Part shown: one piece after another, positions 62,078 to 64,000 of the stretch
Layout: every line of letters begins with the position of its first letter
Numbering within the stretch: position 1 is the first letter of the stretch
Origin: Diploscapter coronatus
Taxonomy: Eukaryota > Nematoda > Chromadorea > Rhabditida > Rhabditidae
Assembly: GCA_964036155.1 (NCBI GenBank)
Contig: OZ038423.1
Location: 73,113,249-73,177,248, forward strand
Direction of reading: 5' to 3'
Length of the DNA stretch: 64,000 nucleotides
The notes under the pieces: generated by a model
Told to the model about the DNA's origin: nothing
The model's input: the letters and a program-made list of their open reading frames with translations, nothing else
Database searches by the model: none
Position numbers and translations under genes: made by a program

Positions 62078-64000
62078 ATGGGCTTCGCTTTGGAGATTGT
62101 GGACGCCAAAAACGTTGGGTTTTCTCGATTTTTGAAAATTACTAATTCCTCCAACAGAAAATCGAATATAGAGGTTTCCATAAATTTCTCAACTCCCAAC
62201 TTGCGAAAATTGTGACAAACGAGGAGAAGCTTAGGAAAGCGATCCCTGTTCTAGCTTACTACTTCTTTAAGCTGCGTAGATTGTGGGATATTATGCTGCT
62301 CATAAACGGTGAATTGACGGGTTCGATTTTTCTTCAATCCTGTATTCGCAAACTTTCCTCTATTCAGCCACGAACAATGAAAAGCGTCTGTTCATTATTG
62401 ACAAAAACAGCTCTTAAAAACTAAAAAATTATCCCTGCAACTTTTGAAATTTGGCAAACAACTCATACTTTCAATTCAAGAAAACAACCTCACTACAAAC
62501 TAGGTTACTAAGAACGCAAAGAATATAGTCTTCATTTTTTTTCGAGGAAAACAATTCCAGTCATCGAAAACGATCGTGACGTTGGAGGGTCTGACTGGCG
62601 ATGAGACCATTCTGGCGATCAAGAAGCGAGTCGCTCAGAAGAAGCAGAAAATGACCGTCGAGAGGCAGTCGCTCCGCATCGAGCCTAAGGGGTACGGAAT
62701 ATTTTTTAGCAAGAATAAAATCATGACAAGCTTAAACTCGGGAAAGTTACTTCTCAAACATACAGACTTTCAAAACTCGTATTCCGAAAGGAACAAGGTT
62801 TCAAGTCCACGTAGTACACTGTCATCTCTCTATTCAGAACCACTTGAATTCAAACAAAATCGCAACTGCACTTTTCATGAAAAAAAAGTTATTTTCAGAA
62901 AATCGATTGCGGACGACAAGAAGTTGGACGAGTTGGATCTGAATCGGCAGACCGCTCAGCTCTATCTGCGTGATCTCGGACCACAAGTCGCTTGGAAGAC
63001 GGTAGATTTTGTTATTTAATGCAGCTCCATAGAGCCCTTGCTTTACTGAAAATGATAGAAGTGGATAACCAGTGTGAAAGATACAAAATGTTTATCAAAT
63101 AGGCGAAAATTTCTGCAAAGGCTAGGAATAAAATTATCCAAGTATTCCCCCGAAAAATTATCTAGTCTTATTTTTTCTAGCACTAAAAATACATTTGTAG
63201 GTGTTCCTTCTGGAATACGCGGGTCCGTTCTTCATCTATCCCCTCTTCTACATGAGATCCTCATGGATCTATGGAGAAGGTAGAGTTTTCTTAATGATTT
63301 CGAGAAGAAAGAATACTGTAAAACCAAGCTAACTTACTAAAAAACCATTTTGGTTATAAAAAATCTAAAAATTACAATTCTTTTTCGATTACACGAGTGT
63401 TTTCTTCATATGTTGTTAAATTGAGGTATATTTTTCCTGAAAAGTTTCGTTGCTCAAACAAACTCTAGTAAATACTCATTTTCAGAAGCTTTGACGGCTC
63501 CCATCCTGCCAGTGATCACGTGCGCGGCCGTCTGCTGGGCTGCGCACTACGCCAAGCGGCTCTTCGAGACGCAGTTCATCCATCGCTTCAGCAACGGCAC
63601 CATGCCCAGATCCAACCTCGTCAAGGTTGCTGTTGTTTTTAACTTTAGAACAATTAACTGGATAAATCGAATCTTTCACAAAATTTATTCTTCTCAAGTT
63701 TAGAAGAAGAACATTTAGTCGGTAGGACTTCACAACAAAAGCCATATCTGAAAATGTAAAGAAATTGAAGATTTTTGCTAGTTTAACAATTTTCTGCGTA
63801 TGTTTACTAGCTTGATTTTCGAAATTATTTCCATAGTCAAAAAGTAAGTTCTGCTTTAGGGTACAAAATAAATTGGAAAATATCGTTACGGACAAAAAAG
63901 CAATCAAGCTCTATCATAAACTAATCTTTTTGCTTCAGAACTGCTCGTACTACTGGGGCTTCGCTGCATTCGTGGCCTATTTCGTCAACCACCCGCGTTA
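62078..64000 (+). CDS. very-long-chain trans-2-enoyl-CoA reductase (TECR), 3' truncated by window
   Basis: Exons so far: 62078-62113, 62561-62691, 62899-63001, 63201-63279, 63486-63625, 63939-64000 (continues past the edge). The N-terminal ubiquitin-like part (FALEIVDAKN, TVERQSLRIEPKGKSIADD, TAQLYLRDLGPQVAWKTVF) leads into the membrane domain EYAGPFFIYPLFY, HYAKRLFETQFIHRFSNGTM and NCSYYWGFAAFVAYFVNHP, all close to TECR. The enzyme reduces trans-2-enoyl-CoA in the last step of ER fatty-acid elongation. The catalytic C-terminal part lies outside the window. I chose Met 62078 because family members start just before this segment. An in-frame Met at 61853 would add 75 unconserved residues. The 447-bp first intron is longer than average. 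Confidence 0.92.

Overview
The window comes from a nematode nuclear genome. It has many short introns (mostly 37-50 bp) with T-rich TTTTCAG-type acceptors. Several start codons lie a few bases after a strong free-standing acceptor, as expected for spliced-leader trans-splicing. One gene carries the nematode DB cysteine module, and introns and spacers are AT-rich. The species cannot be named from the sequence. All gene models below were spliced by hand from reading frame, phase and family alignment. For every complete model the exon lengths sum to a multiple of three.

Layout, left to right: an ERMP1-like membrane protein lacking its peptidase half (+, 498-2481); a secreted double C-type lectin (+, 2796-4978); a CISD-type CDGSH iron-sulfur protein (-, 5056-5511); a TMEM126-family membrane protein (+, 6719-8851); a 752-residue nuclear-type protein built from a tandem exon array plus a C2H2/CARF-like region (+, 9279-14609), closely followed, perhaps in an operon, by an unrecognised acidic protein (+, 14705-16434); a nearly empty 5.9 kb; a glutamine-rich secreted-type protein with a C-terminal DB domain (+, 22303-25822, first exon not found); a peptide-type class A GPCR (-, 27495-30606); a 6.1 kb spacer with a long-TIR element and a 117-bp tandem repeat; a UBASH3-like histidine phosphatase (-, 36723-38003) divergent from the Na+/K+-ATPase alpha subunit (+, 38948-44443); a KCTD/BTB protein (-, 44733-46718); an Ly6/ODR-2-like GPI-anchored protein (+, 49784-50869); SMC5 (-, 51754-61193) divergent from a trans-2-enoyl-CoA reductase gene cut by the window edge (+, 62078-64000).

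The genes do not form one pathway. The window is ordinary nematode euchromatin mixing housekeeping genes (SMC5, ATPase, TECR, CISD, TMEM126) with nematode-typical secreted and membrane families. The accessory layer is small non-autonomous DNA transposons. Four hAT-type elements start with CAG and have 8-bp target duplications, and several TA-flanked Tc1/mariner-type or foldback elements sit in introns and spacers. In one case a hAT-type element has inserted at the very end of a Tc1-type element. Three introns appear to use GC-AG borders. No tRNA, rRNA or CRISPR was found.
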